Assembly: GCA_029783825.1 (NCBI GenBank)
Contig: JAREIK010000385.1
Span: 1,116,001-1,180,000 of the forward strand
Length of the DNA stretch: 64,000 bases
Direction of reading: 5' to 3'
Origin: Sapria himalayana
Taxonomy: Eukaryota; Streptophyta; Magnoliopsida; Malpighiales; Rafflesiaceae
Below the pieces are notes generated by a model. The model saw only the letters and a list, made by a program, of their open reading frames with translations. It had not been told where the DNA came from and did not search any database. Below, one piece after another: positions 15,940 through 28,860 of the stretch. Numbering within the stretch: the first letter of the stretch is position 1; each line of letters opens with the position of its first letter. The translations under genes were made by a program, and so were the position numbers.

Positions 15940-17110
15940 GTGGTAATTCTTATATGTCACGACCATACTAATTCATTGGCATAATATTTTTATTATGTGA
16001 TATATTCTTAGTGGCTATGATATTATCATGGAGTCGTACTCATACTTAACTTGTTGAATTTTAATAGTTATGATATTACTTCACTATCACATCGACCAAG
16101 TACCCAACTTGTGATCAAGGTCATGGCTAATTTAAAAAAGTCATGACTTTATCTTTATATGACTTGGTATGCTCAAGTTAGTCATGATAGTTTTATAAAG
16201 TCATGACTCTTGAGCTACAGAAAAAGACAGAGCCACAATTACTCATGCTAAAGCTTTATTCAATATTCAAAGTCAATTTTTGGGACATTCTATATTACAT
16301 AGGATATTACTCAAGTTTGATCTTTTCCAAGCATATGACTCTTGTCCTCAAAGAAATGCATAGTTGTGACTTGTATATGTAAGCTAAATAAAAATGTCTT
16401 GACATCCTAATAGTACCGTGGTAATATGTTATAAGAGAAAAGAAAAGAGCAGCTCACAGCCCCATGGATGCTTAAGAAAATCGAAGGGTTACTTTTTAAT
16501 TATGCCATTCATATAATGTCACGACTACATAACAATATATGAAGCCATCAACCATCTCTACTCCAAGACCATTTCACAGTATCACAATCCTTTTTGGACA
16601 ACAAATGATGAAGTCATGAAGCCCCACCTATTTCACATTACCACAACTTTGCCTTACAAGGAGATTAGGCCCAAGTCGTGATCATTGGAAGTGCCGCAAC
16701 TTTGTGTTACATCAGGATTAATATTTTGAATAGTCTCAGTCATTTTCTAGATTCACTACAGCAAGTGGAAGAGATGAAGGCAAAAGTGACAATTTTCTTT
16801 TTAAAGTCTTGATTTCCTACTTAAAGTAATGCAAAGCTACTCGAGTATAAAAGCAGAAGTTAGAGAATTTTTGATATCTTTCTATTTATTCTCCTTCTCC
16901 CTCACACAACAAAAAAAAACATGGTAACTACATACCCTAAAGGAAATGTTAATACTCTCTAGGGGTTCCATTAGCATTCAAGGGACCCACGATTTATGTC
17001 AATCCCTCGAGTTAGGAGGCATGATTCTCAAACCTCTCTCCTCTAGAGATAAATTTGAGAATTTATATGAAATTAGCTTGGTCTAGTATTTGTGTAATTT
17101 GAATCATTTG
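15940..17110 (+). repeat. LTR-like block with GTCGCGAC-type motifs (copy 2)
   Basis: Many tcatgac, tcacgac and gtcgtgat motifs lie between 15950 and 16710. A TATA-like GAGTATAAAAGCAGAAG follows at about 16845, then a CT-rich leader. This could be an LTR promoter on the plus strand. No matching second LTR was identified. Confidence 0.35.
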
Positions 17111-18555
17111 ATGTAATATTTTTGGATTATGAATGCAATAATGGTTTGATTTATTTTATGTTATGGATTGATGGTCAAATAGAGTTTTGACGTATATTGG
17201 ATTTTTATCAGGTTGTCATAGTGGAGGTGATTGGTGATAGATAAATCATGTGGCTCACTAATACAATTAGGCATACTAATTATAATGTATGACATAAATG
17301 TATATGTCATACTTTGAAATTTGGGTATATTAATCATCATAATTATGATGCTTGTGAAGCTAAAAGTATGAATATTTTTATATGTCAAGTCATTATACAT
17401 ATCTTGATTAAGATGAATGTTATATTAAGTATTCTTCTATGGAGTTCACCTTTAGTGTGAGAATCATATTATTATCGAGAAAGATGGTAACAAATAATCT
17501 TCAGGACATGTGCAAGTATGCAATGATTCAAAAAGTGATGAAAGCCCTTGCGAGCTACTATTACTCATATGATTCTCACTGATAAAACTTGAAAGAAGTA
17601 TATATTAATAATGGAATTATGATACTAATGAAGTCAAAAGTATAAATACTTATAAACCATATCAATCATTATTTTATATAATAATTGAGTATAGAGTATA
17701 AGAGTGTGCATTCAAAGTAAATATCAAGGGTTGTTACAAAGATGACTAAAAGATATGATATTATGAATGACTCTCATGTAAGGATGAATTATTATCTCGA
17801 TGGTGACGTACCGAAGAGACAGCTACAAGGGGATCACAATTGGGAAGGGCTCAATGGTGACAACTATCTTGAATATCATCAAGGTAATGTGTCATTACAT
17901 AATACATCAACCTTCATTGTATGTCTAACATAAAATATGTCAAGCAACTTAATAACATCATATAAAATAAATAAATAAATTATGGACATAAGATTATTTA
18001 ACAATCTAAATATTTATTTTTTAAAAAATAAGTTATCTCTTATTGAATAATCAAATTACTGATACAATCCATGTGAGATCAATATCTGCACAAAAATCTA
18101 TTAGCCTACTTGTATAATTCATGCACTTGTAAATCTCAATTGAAGAGATACTCTTATTAATGAGCTTTTGGGATGTTGCCTAACCAATTAAATTAGGCAA
18201 AGTAACAAAGCCACAATAGTTATGACAACTTTTAGATAGACTATGACTATGTATTAAAATATAGGATTCCTAATTATTGGTTTTGATACCCAAATGTTGA
18301 GAATCAATGAGATATTGATGGTGAATGATAGTTGGGATTTAGTGTGTCCATGTCGAAAAATCATCTATAAACAAAACTCTCATAGAAAAAATACACACAC
18401 ATCATGAGAGGAGAAAGGAGAATTAATTTTACACTATTCATACTTAGTGGCTGAGTAATATTTCTGTATCCACATACATACTCTACCTTTCTCATGTTTT
18501 AAAATGCTTTCTATATCTATTTTTTGTAGCTTCTCAATTACAAGCCTTTAATTTA
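17111..18555. other. Unassigned AT-rich DNA
   Basis: No domain, RNA gene or repeat was recognised. A 63-codon open frame at 17742-17933 has no supporting feature. Confidence 0.3.
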
Positions 18556-18559
18556 AATG

Positions 18560-19640
18560 GCAGCCTAAAAAATCTTTTTAACATATGTTCAAGTCATGAC
18601 TCAACTTCAACTCGTGACTTCACCGAATAGGTTGTGATAAGAATCTTTAATCCACCAGTAGCCACAACATATATATATTGCAGCCATAATGATATTATAT
18701 TTTAAGTTGAATCATGACTTTACAATATAAGCAGCAATTCCAAAATAATAATCTCTATTCGTAACCTTTCTTACCAGGTTGCAAATCCATTCAAGTCATG
18801 ACTCAAAGATTAAGGTTAAGTCTTTGAACTCTAGTTGTTGTTCTAGCTTTAGTCTAGTTGCAACTCCATAGAATAAGTTGTCACTCCTCAATAACTATTC
18901 TTACATTAATCTGATCATGATTTTATAGAATATGGTTGTGTCTCCTTATAGTTATTTTAGTTTTAATCCAATCATGACTCCATAGAACAAGATGAGGCTC
19001 TTCAGTAACTTTTCCAACTTTAGTGAGGTTGTGTGTTGTTCACAATTTGTATAGGAGCTAGTAGAAGTTGGAACTTGTTTTTTTATAGAAGGAAGCATAT
19101 GTTAGATTTCATTTTTTTGTAGAATGAAGCTGTCAGCTACTAGTCTCCTGGATCACCTTCCAAACCTTTTCATGAAGAAGAATGCACTTTTATATGACCT
19201 ATGATAGCCTTAGCTTATGAGGTTATTTTTGTAAAATCTAGAAGGATTGACCTAACTTCGAATTCTTTGTCGTGACCTCCAAATTTTTTTTCTTCTCATT
19301 TCTATGTTACGACCAATTATTGATGTCATGACCAAATTTGATGCCAAGACTAGATTCCGATATCATCACCAATTTTGATGTCATGTCAAATTTGTATGTA
19401 ACAACAAATTTTTGTCATGATCAAATTCTAATATTACCACCAATTTTGTTGTCATGACTAAATTCTGATGTTACGATCAATTCTATTGTCAAGACCAAAT
19501 TATAATATCACGACCACTTCTACTATCAAGACCAAATTCTGTCTTGTGATTCTACTCTAAAAGACTTCTTTGTTGTGATAACATTTTTTTTGTTGCAACA
19601 TTGCATAGATCTTTGTCCCTTGGGTGCCTGAAGAAAATTT
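18560..19640. repeat. GTCATGACC-type imperfect tandem repeats (copy 3)
   Basis: Between about 19270 and 19560 a unit of roughly 35 to 40 bp recurs about eight times, each copy built on gtcatgaccaaattctgat with variants such as atcacgacc and gttacgatc. Looser copies of the motif extend upstream. The stretch is non-coding. Confidence 0.6.
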
Positions 19641-20090
19641 CATGACTAACTTTGTCATTCTTTTTTCTGGTTGTTAGTTGTGATATCATTCGCTGGTTGT
19701 AATTTGAATTTTAGTTCTTCTTTAGATATTTTTCATAATAAAGTTGATTTTCTCATGATACCATTGATTTGACCAATTTCCTGGATTTCTATATGCATTT
19801 TTTTTTCTTCTAGTTGAAAACCTGCAAAACTATGAGAAGAGTGAATTTCTATCATTCAGCTATGAAATCCATCTCCTAAACATGAATATGCTAGGAGAAT
19901 GGACTAAAATATTGATGACTTTTTGGCTCATCAAAAGTGTTATTCATTTTTTTGTGAGCTTGTTTGTTGCTCTCAATTTGTATAGAAGCTGGTAGAAGTC
20001 GGCTCTTGTTTTTTTTTAAAATGAAGCATATGTTGGATCTCATTTTTTTTATAGAAGGAAGCAGAAGCTAGTTCTCATATTTTATAGAAA
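19025..20090. repeat. Direct repeat pair, about 115 bp, 945 bp apart
   Basis: The stretch at 19025-19140 (caatttgtataggagctagt, then tagaaggaagcatatgttag) is repeated at 19968-20090 with about 80 percent identity by eye. The pair brackets the last tandem block and ends close to the copia LTR at 20201. Confidence 0.6.
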
Positions 20091-20200
20091 GTAGAAAAGA
20101 AAATCATGTGCAATATTCTTTAAAAGAATAAAGGTATTTCTTTTGTTTTTATGTAATAAAAGAAACACTATAGAATTTCCTCTATCCCTCCCCTCATTTC

Positions 20201-21570
20201 TTTTAGGGATACGCTAACCAAAATATTTAAGTTGATAATATTTGTGGATTAGTATTATTTTGTTATAATCACATGTTTATAAACATTATAGAAAGAGCCA
20301 TGCCTTAAGCTTGGCTAGGCTAAACTACCTTCTCATTTATGTCTACTATTCTAGATAGGTGTGAGGAAGACAATGATACTATAGTGGATTAGCTTTGTCA
20401 AACCGATGTCTTGTGTTATTTATATTTTTAAAACCCAAAATCAAACATTAATTTACATTAAAACCAATCCATTTGATTTCCTATATTTTTAAGATTTAAA
20501 TTTGCTTATTATATGTATAAAATTATTCATTTATACTTAAATTAATTATTCTAATCACATATATACATATATTGTAAATAAATAAAAACTTTAAGACTTC
20601 TTTTATTGCATCTTGATAAGAATGTAGAAGGGACTTGGCTTGAATAAGATCTCAAGCTTCCCATGTAAATAATTTTGCATAATAATTTACATTAATTATA
20701 ATCCATCCTACTAAAGAATTATAATTATACTCACTCAATTATTCAAAATATATTATGCCTTTTATTATTAATCACTAATTAAACTCATCATATTAAGACT
20801 ATAGATACCTATTGATTGAATCATCACTGATAATTTAATTCAATCAATCTCTAATTATTATTTCCTCGATACTTTTTAATTAACTTATTTTGAGTTTCTC
20901 TGTTAAAACCTAACTATAGGGTTTTACAATATTAAAACTTATAAGCTTCCTCAATGGGGTATCATCAATCTTTTGATAGAATATGGATTTCATCAAAAAT
21001 TAATATTTACCTTATGTTTGATAAAGTTTTCCAATTTATAGAGTTCTCATATCTATCTCTAGACCTTATCATTTATGAATCAAAATAATTATTAACAAGT
21101 ATTCGTAAATAATAACTTCTTCAAGTGAGTACAATATAATTTGCAAAATAATTCATAAGAGTAACAAATACTTATAATAACTATGGTGTATTTTATTTTA
21201 CAAGTGAGTACAAAATAATTACACCAAATTAGTATTGTTCATTACACTCAAGTATACTAGTACTATAAGTTAGAACTTTATCATTCATCACAATCAAGAT
21301 ATACTTATTAAAATCTAGTATTATAATATTATCGATAAAGTATCTAATTCTATCTAGATTGTGAACAAAAAACTTAAATTCCATAGATAACATTGGTTCA
21401 ATCATCTATGTATAAGTAAATCTCTGTGTATTAAATAATCTACCAATATAATAAAGGACAAATCCATTTTCAAAAATTCAGCACATTATAAAAAACTTTT
21501 ATTAAATAACAGAAGGATGTTAATAAAGAAAACAATCATAAATGACTTTTATTATAAATTAGTTCAAACA
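20201..21570 (-). repeat. 3' LTR of the copia element
   Basis: It aligns along its whole length with 26757-28164, for example gataatatttgtggatta and atttgatttcctatattttt. On the plus strand it runs from TTTTAGGGATACG (family start TGTTAGGAATA) to AGTTCAAACA, next to the polypurine tract. Confidence 0.8.
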
Positions 21571-21779
21571 ATCTTCCACTTAGACAAAAGCCCTTATTCT
21601 ACACATCTAACTCTCATCTCTTCTACATGTCTATCATATACTTTAATTGAAACTCATCTTCATAACAATATCTATTATTAGATGATACATATGCTTGATA
21701 TGTTTTCTTTCTTGTAGATTTTAGGTTCCTTCAAATTGTAACTGTCTTACTATTATCACAATAAAGTATAATGAGAAAT

Positions 21780-22930
21780 TACATCGAATGAATGACCCTT
21801 AGATTTGTCATGAAGTTTTAGAGCCATAAAACCTCCTTGGCTACTTCTAAAGCTGCCACATACTCAGATTTCATGTTGAAATCATTAATATAAGATTACT
21901 TGATAAATCACAAATTTATTGCTCAACTTCCCAAGGTAAATAGATAACTTGGGGTGGATTTTCTTAAATCTTCATCTAATTGGAAATCTAAGTTTATATA
22001 TCATATAGGCACAAGATTTTCCATTTGGTATGCTAACATATAATCTCAAATCATTTTAGGTACATGATTATGTGCTTCATTATTGTCCATTATTATTGTC
22101 CTAAGTTAGTTTGATATTAGCTTACCATGCCAGCAACATATATATGGGGTATAGTATTTGTACTTGACCAGATATATTTTATGCTGCTGAGTATTTTGGG
22201 ACATTGTCTTGGGACATTGTTTCTTTTATAGAGTGATTCCATGTCTAAAATAAAGAAGACCTTTTTTGGAATCTTGCATGCTAAATCAAGTCAATATCTG
22301 ATCGAAATAAATAGTTTGAGACAAGTCTAACATTCTTTGCTTGCAATCTCACAAAAACTTAATCCTGAGAATGTGAGTAGCTTCTCTTAAATCTATCATA
22401 TCAAATTAACTAAATAATTAGACCTTAATTAAAGACAATGTTCTCGTGTCATTGTCAATGAGCAATATATCATCAATGTACAATACCAAGAATATTATAT
22501 TTTTATCACATCTTTTTATATATACACAACACACATCTTGACATTGATAAAAACTATAAAACATAATAACTTAATCAAAGCAAATATTCCAAGGCCTAGA
22601 TATATGTTTAAGTCCATAATGGACTTATTTAACTTACATAACATGTGTTCTTAATTTTTTTATATGAAACCATATCTGACTGCATCATATAGATGTAATT
22701 TTCAAGATATTAATTCGAAAATATAGTTTTCACATTCATTTACAAAATCTCAGTAATAATGAGTTGTAATAGATAAGAAAATCAAGATTGACTTTAGCAT
22801 TACTAATATCGAAAAAGTTTTTTCATAATTGATTCCTTCGTTTTGAGTAAAATTATTTGTGATAAGCCTAGCTTTATAAGTTTCGACGTTGCCATTTATC
22901 ATTCTTTTTTTCTTATATATTCACATATAC
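21780..22930 (-). pseudogene. Copia RNase H and reverse transcriptase relic
   Basis: Minus-strand translation shows an RNase H-like KSEYVAALEVAKE motif near 21870, the reverse transcriptase active-site motif LVLYIDDILL near 22470, and an upstream VETYKARL...NYEKTFS segment near 22880. Frameshifts and stops interrupt the frame, so this copy cannot encode an active enzyme. Confidence 0.85.
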
Positions 22931-23879
22931 TTAATGGGTTTTATCCCTTCATGTGGTCCTATACGATCCCAAACATGATTGGATTGCATTGACTATATTT
23001 TTGATTTCATAGCCCTTTGCCAATATACTGTATCTTTATCTCAAAATACATCATAATTTCTCTAGCTCATCAGGGATTCTATCATTTAACTTTCCCAAGT
23101 GTATACCAAGTAGGTTAATAAATAACTCTACCACTATGACTAGACATTCCTCTTAGTCATACACTTTCAATGACACACTACATAGATATTGATCCTTATG
23201 AATCATTATGACCACTACCTTCTGGCTATACAATAGATACAATAATTATGAATTCATAAAATTTAATATGAATACTATCATGAACAACTCTCTCATATTG
23301 ATAAAGTAATGAGATATCAGAGATATCACCTTATGGTGTTCCTTCTATTATTGAAGAAGTGTGAACTATCTTATCTCCTCTTAACAATTCTAGAATAATT
23401 TTACACTTGGGCATATTATTTGTTATATATTAATGTTCTAAGAATCGGGCATTAGTGCTAATAATGACCTTCTAATCATTTGGACTATAAAACAAATCTC
23501 TTTTAGTCTCTCTAAGATATTCCATGAAGAAAGAAACTTTTATTTATATTTCTAACTTATTTATCTTTCCTTTTAGCATATGTATTAAACAACCCCACAA
23601 ACAAATATGTTTTAGACCGGGCTTAGGCCCAGTATACAATTCAATTGTAGTTATAGGTATCAACATAGATGCAACCAAGATCAAAATATTAGATATTATT
23701 TCTAATGCATATCTCTAGAATAAATCATGTATATCTAAATAATTCATCATTGATCTTACCATGTCCATAAGAGTCATATTCCTTGTTTCTTACCATACCA
23801 TTTTTCCACATAGTGTCAAGTAAAGAAAATCAGGATGTAATCCATTAACCTTACAAGTGGTCCCTTAGTTCTCCAAATA

Positions 23880-24260
23880 GTTACTCATCACCACGATTAG
23901 TTCATAGTATTTTGAGACAGTTATTGTGATATTTATTAGTTTTTGTCTTATACTTATTGTCTTATACTTTTTGTCTTATACTTTTTGAATTTTTCATAGA
24001 CATTGGACTTACGATACATCAAATAAATATATCTATATCTTGAGTAATCATCAATAAAAGTGATAAAGTACTCAAAACCACAACTTACTTGGATAACCAT
24101 GGGCATGGGCTCATCTAAATCATAATGAACCAATTCTAGTTACTCTTTAGCTTTATAGCCTTTTGCCACAAAAGGGCTATTTGATCATTTTTGCTTCTAA
24201 GCATGACTCGCATTCTGTAAGTATTTTTCACTTTTTATGGACCCAAAGATCCATCTTTAA
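23880..24260 (-). pseudogene. Copia integrase relic
   Basis: Minus-strand translation near 24080-23990 gives YFITFIDDYSRYRY, the start of the integrase catalytic core with the first Asp. A Cys-containing zinc-binding remnant lies further upstream near 24200. It is broken by stops. Confidence 0.75.
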
Positions 24261-24572
24261 CTAGTCTTGAAATTCATTTTAAATTTATTACCTATGCATA
24301 AGTATCTAAAATATAGGTTTGATTCGTATCATAAAGACATTTTTCTTTTATGTGTTAATGTTTTTATGTTATTCAACTCATATTATTGTAGTAGAGCAAA
24401 AATATTTTAATAATATAAAGGTTACCTTTTAATGTACGAGAACAACTAATTCTTTTATTCAAATAAATTGTCACCAAACCACTGAATGTAAAAGGAGAAT
24501 TCATTTTTAACTAAACTAAAAACTCAAATCAGGCTTATACTGATTGAAGATACATAAAGATAATTATGTATC

Positions 24573-25010
24573 TGGCCCATTGGCATGGTCGACCAGCATG
24601 ATAACCTTGACTCGAGACCACGAATCAGGAAGTAGGCATGGTCCATTTGGCCTGACCCACCTCAACCTGACCTATTTTTTTTAATGATAATTATTTTTTT
24701 AATATTTATTTAATTCATTATTATGGTGGCTTTCGCGATGGTTGGTGGCAGTGGATGGTTGCTATGGTGTGGTGTCATTGCCTACAAAGCTAGCATGATC
24801 CGGCATGACTCAAAATGATTCTGCGTGAAAGGTATGATTCTGCCTGGACTCAAGTTGGTCGTGTCATGTCGGGTTGGGTAGACTACAAGTCATACCATGT
24901 CAAGCACGACATGACTTCTTTAACAGGCCATGCCCAGGGGGCATGGTGGCCCGATTGGGCCACCCAAAAACAAGCCTTGCCAGCATGATACTACCTTTTT
25001 GACACCTCTA
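24573..25010. mobile_element. hAT MITE inside the copia element, left end lost
   Basis: It ends TTTTTGACACCTCTA at 25010 and carries diverged family repeats (catgccaggc, aagcacgac). ATGTATC occurs directly before (24566-24572) and after (25011-25017) the element, probably a remnant of the target-site duplication. The left terminal repeat itself is missing. Confidence 0.65.
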
Positions 25011-25239
25011 ATGTATCACTTTAAATTATGTTTCAACTGCTAACAATTGAGATTTTTCTTGATTATTCATTTTGTTGAGATAAATCATAAACTTCTTCTT
25101 CTAGGATCCTTAATGCTTAAAGTAAAAATATTTTTTCTTTAGGTTTTTTAACTCCTACTTGTATCTTTGAAGCTATTGACGAAACTTGAGTACATTTGTA
25201 AAATTATTTCTTCTTTTTTCTTTATGGTTTGAAGTTCTT

Positions 25240-25575
25240 TCAACCACAAATACTACATGATTTCCTGATAATATTTTCAACTGATATAAATTTAATAAGG
25301 AATTGTATGAAAGTCCAATCAGGTCTGTTCATATTAAAATTTAGGTAGAATTGCTTATTGGAGCTTGACAGTGATTGAAGAATAATATCATTTTGAGAGT
25401 TCACATCAAACTCAATTCCAAAGATTTTTAGTTCATTCAAGAGACTAGTCATCTTGAAAATATGATCCCTTACTGGAGTATTTTTAGTCATTATAGGATT
25501 CATTAGATCCACCTTTAATTTTTGCTTTGTAGAATGAGTTTGATTCCCAAATATTTCTTTGAGATTAAACATCAC
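25240..25575 (-). pseudogene. Copia gag (UBN2-type) fragment
   Basis: The 111-residue open frame has the gag core pattern: LKEIFGNQ, TPVRDHIFKMTSLLNEL, DIILQSLSSSNKQFYLNFNMN. It is cut at both ends relative to a full gag. It belongs to the copia element spanning 20201-28164. Confidence 0.8.
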
Positions 25576-25914
25576 GTCATATATAGTAGTCCTGTACTAA
25601 TGATGATGCTAGAGTATATTTGACATGGAATCCAAAATATAACATCTAGACATCACATCAGAGTTTACCCATTTTTCATAAGGATTGGCTTTCTCATCGG
25701 TTGCCCCATATTACATCTATATGTCATTTAGTCTGATGGGAGGAAGGCACCAAGGCCAACACTCTAACTAAATTGACCTGCATAACTTTCAAACCATCAA
25801 TGGAGACCATGGGATTCATTTAATGAGCTCGCCCACCTACTTAGATATTTTAAAATTCAAAAGTTTTTAATTTAAAATATTTATATTTCTTTTGCCACAA
25901 AAACATATATATAT

Positions 25915-25915
25915 G

Positions 25916-25958
<43 letters not shown>
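25915..25958. repeat. AC microsatellite
   Basis: A run of about 20 AC units lies in the leader region of the copia element. Confidence 0.9.
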
Positions 25959-25959
<1 letters not shown>

Positions 25960-26139
25960 ATTTCATGTCACAATATTTCCTTGTCACATATAATTTCATG
26001 CCACAAATAATACTATGTCACAAATACATGATGACTACGCATGGTTTTTCTACAATTTATTGGGGAAGTGTCCAAAGTATTACAAAATGAAATCTACCAT
26101 GGTCTTTCTACAAATGTTTGGAATTCTAGCTGTGTACTC

Positions 26140-26600
26140 TACCAATGTTATGCCACAATGAGTTCCACTGTCCCCAGTTTATGCCACAATGAGTTCCACT
26201 GTCCCCAGTTTATGCCACAATGAGATCCATCATATACATTTCCATTGATTGCAATCATCACATATTCTTCCACCATCAATTGCATCAACCACAACATGTA
26301 TCATCGATGGCTTCAAATATAATCTCTAGTACCATAGTTGGCCGTAAGCACCTCTATAGTGATCGTCGCTAGCAATAGAAACCATCACCGAACACTATGT
26401 TGGTCGTGGTTGCTTCCATGGGTAGCATCATGGACAACTGAAATTATCACGAACATTGCTATTGGTTGTGATTACTTCCACGATCATTATTGCTGACAAC
26501 TAAAATTGCCACAGACACTACTACTAGTCTTCACTGCTTCCACAAGTACCTTCATCAGCAGCTTCAATCACTTCCGTCATCCATCTTAAAAACCATCTCA
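26140..26600. repeat. 31-bp and 62-bp tandem repeats in copia leader
   Basis: A 31-bp unit containing TGCCACAATGAGTTCCACTG recurs at 26151, 26182 and 26213. Further on, a unit of about 62 bp with gttggtcgtggttgcttcca recurs near 26338, 26401, 26463 and 26526. Both arrays lie between the 5' LTR and gag. Confidence 0.75.
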
Positions 26601-26756
26601 GCCACTGTCATTGCATAAAAATTATGAGATAAAATTTAGAACTTGGCCAATAGAGAGTAAATTGCCTATGTTAAGGTTAGACAATCAAGTGTAAAAAAAA
26701 ATTTAAAAACCAACCCATCCATACACAAATATCACAATAACTCCCTATTATACCAT

Positions 26757-28164
26757 TGTTAGGAATATGGTAACTCAAACAATTAAGTCGATAATATTTG
26801 TGGATTAGGGTTATTTTTATTATAATCATATGTATATAAACTTTATTAGAATAGACATACCTTAAGCCTGGCTTGACCAAATTGCCTTCTCCCACATGTC
26901 CACTATTCCAGATTGGTGTGAGGAAGATGATGATGCTATAGTGGATTGACATTGGAGAATCGATGTCTAATGTTATTTATCTTCTTAAAACTGGAAACTG
27001 GACATTAATTTAACATTAAAACCAATCAATTTGATTTCCTATATTTTTAAGATTAAAATTTTTTTTTATTATATATAAAAATATACACAATCATAATCAA
27101 TTTAATGCAAATTAATAAATTTGATATAATAGTAAAATCAAATTATTTGATAACTATTAAATTAATTATTCTGATCACATATATACACATATTCTAAATA
27201 AACTAGAATTTTAAAACTTCTTTCATTGCAACTAGATAAGGCTATGAAATGTGCCCCAGCCTGGATAAGATTTTGGGCTTTCAATGTAAATTAATTTGTA
27301 TAATAATTTATATTAATTATATTTCATACTACTATACAATTATAATTGCACTCACTCATTTATTCAAAATAGATTATGCTTTTTTCATATAACAAATCAC
27401 TAACTATACTCCATATATTAAGATTAAAGATATCAAATTGATGGAATCAAATCACTAATAATCTAATTTAATCAATCTCTAATTATTTTTTTCAATACTT
27501 TCCACTTAACTTAATTAAATTTTCAAATTAAAATCCACCTATATGATTTGACAATATCAAAACTTATAAATTTTTCAATGGGATATCATCAATCCTTTTG
27601 ACATAAAATGGATTCCATTAGCAATTAATATTCATAATACACTTGATAAAGTAATCTAATTCACAGGGTTCTAAAATCAATTTATAGATCACACACTTTA
27701 TGAATCAAATATAACTATTAACAAGCATATGTAAATAATAACTACTTCAAGAATAAGAGTAAAAATACTTATAATAACTATGGTATATTTTATTTTACAA
27801 GTCAGTACAAAATAATAATATCATATTGGTCCAGTTCAGTACACTCAAGTGCACAGTACTAGAAGTTAGAATTTTATCATTCATCACAGTTAAGATAAAC
27901 TTATTGAAATCTAGTATTACAATCTTACTGATAAAGTGTCCAATTATATCAAGATGGTAAATAAGAAACTTATATTTCACAAGTATTAATAGTTTGATCT
28001 TTTGTGTGTAAGTCAATCTCTACTCACTGAATCATCTACAAGCAAAATAAGAGACAAATATATTTTTATAAATTCAACTAATTTTAAAAAAAAAAAATTA
28101 CTAAAATAATAAAGAATATAATCACAAGTGTTCAATCTATAAGTTTTTTTTTTTTTGTTCAATC
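26757..28164 (-). repeat. 5' LTR of the copia element
   Basis: On the plus strand it starts TGTTAGGAATATGG and matches 20201-21570 throughout. The outer (right) end near 28164 is approximate because of a T run and divergence. Confidence 0.75.
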
Positions 28165-28860
28165 AATAAGTTTAAATGAAGTGAATGTCATTAAACTAAA
28201 GAATAATATTGAATGGCACCTAGAGTGTAATCCCTAAAAATCCTATGTTTATATTATTATTTTGGATTTTTTTTTTAATATTCTCAGCATATTATTTTAG
28301 TTCAAATATAATTTTTAAGTATTTTATATTTTATTAATTTTAGCATGTGTGAATGATATTTTTAGGGATATAAGTATTGCATAGATTTTAGCACATGTTG
28401 TTCATATTATTGTTGTGTATATTAAATTTAAGTATTTATGTGTATATTGAATTTTCTGAAATTTTAAATTATGAAAGTAACAATGTAATTTAAGAATTTA
28501 ATTTATTGGGTTTAATTAAATTAAATTTATGCATTGAATTATATTTAATTATGATGCTTAATAACTAATATAAATAAGAGATTAGTATAAATAAAATTAA
28601 TAATTCCGAATTTTATTTAGAGATCATGCTTGGCTTGGGGAACTTGGAAACGGGCTTGCGGCGTCGTTTCAGCAGTTTTCCGCCGGAGCTGAATGTCCGT
28701 GGTGTGAGTGTGCGACGAAGCTCTCTGTCGCAACGGAAATAAGCTCCAAATTTTAAAATTCGCTCTGCGCTGCATAAGCTGGGAAACTGGGCTGTTTTAT
28801 TTCGTCTTGTTCTTGCAGGAAAAGCAAAAACTGTGCTGTCTTAGTTTTCTGCGACTGTTA
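28165..28860 (+). promoter_or_regulatory. SUVH upstream region and 5' leader
   Basis: AT-rich DNA up to about 28620 is followed by GC-richer sequence that probably holds the transcription start and 5' UTR. A possible leader intron runs from a GTGTGAGT-like donor near 28700 to an acceptor TTCTTGCAG at 28811-28819. The open frame extends 51 codons upstream of 28861 to 28708, but that extension looks non-coding. Confidence 0.4.

Larger units (their letters stand above)
20201..28164 (-). mobile_element. Ty1/copia LTR retrotransposon, decayed, about 8 kb
   Basis: Two diverged direct repeats of about 1.4 kb (20201-21570 and 26757-28164) bracket a minus-strand internal region in the order gag, integrase, reverse transcriptase, RNase H. 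Next to the right (5') LTR, minus-strand ATGGTATAATAGGGAG resembles an initiator-Met tRNA primer-binding site. Next to the left (3') LTR, minus-strand AAGTGGAAGATTGT resembles the usual copia polypurine tract. The coding parts are broken by many stops. A hAT MITE (24573-25010) lies between integrase and gag. No 5-bp target duplication was found, and the LTRs differ greatly, so the insertion is old. Confidence 0.85.
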
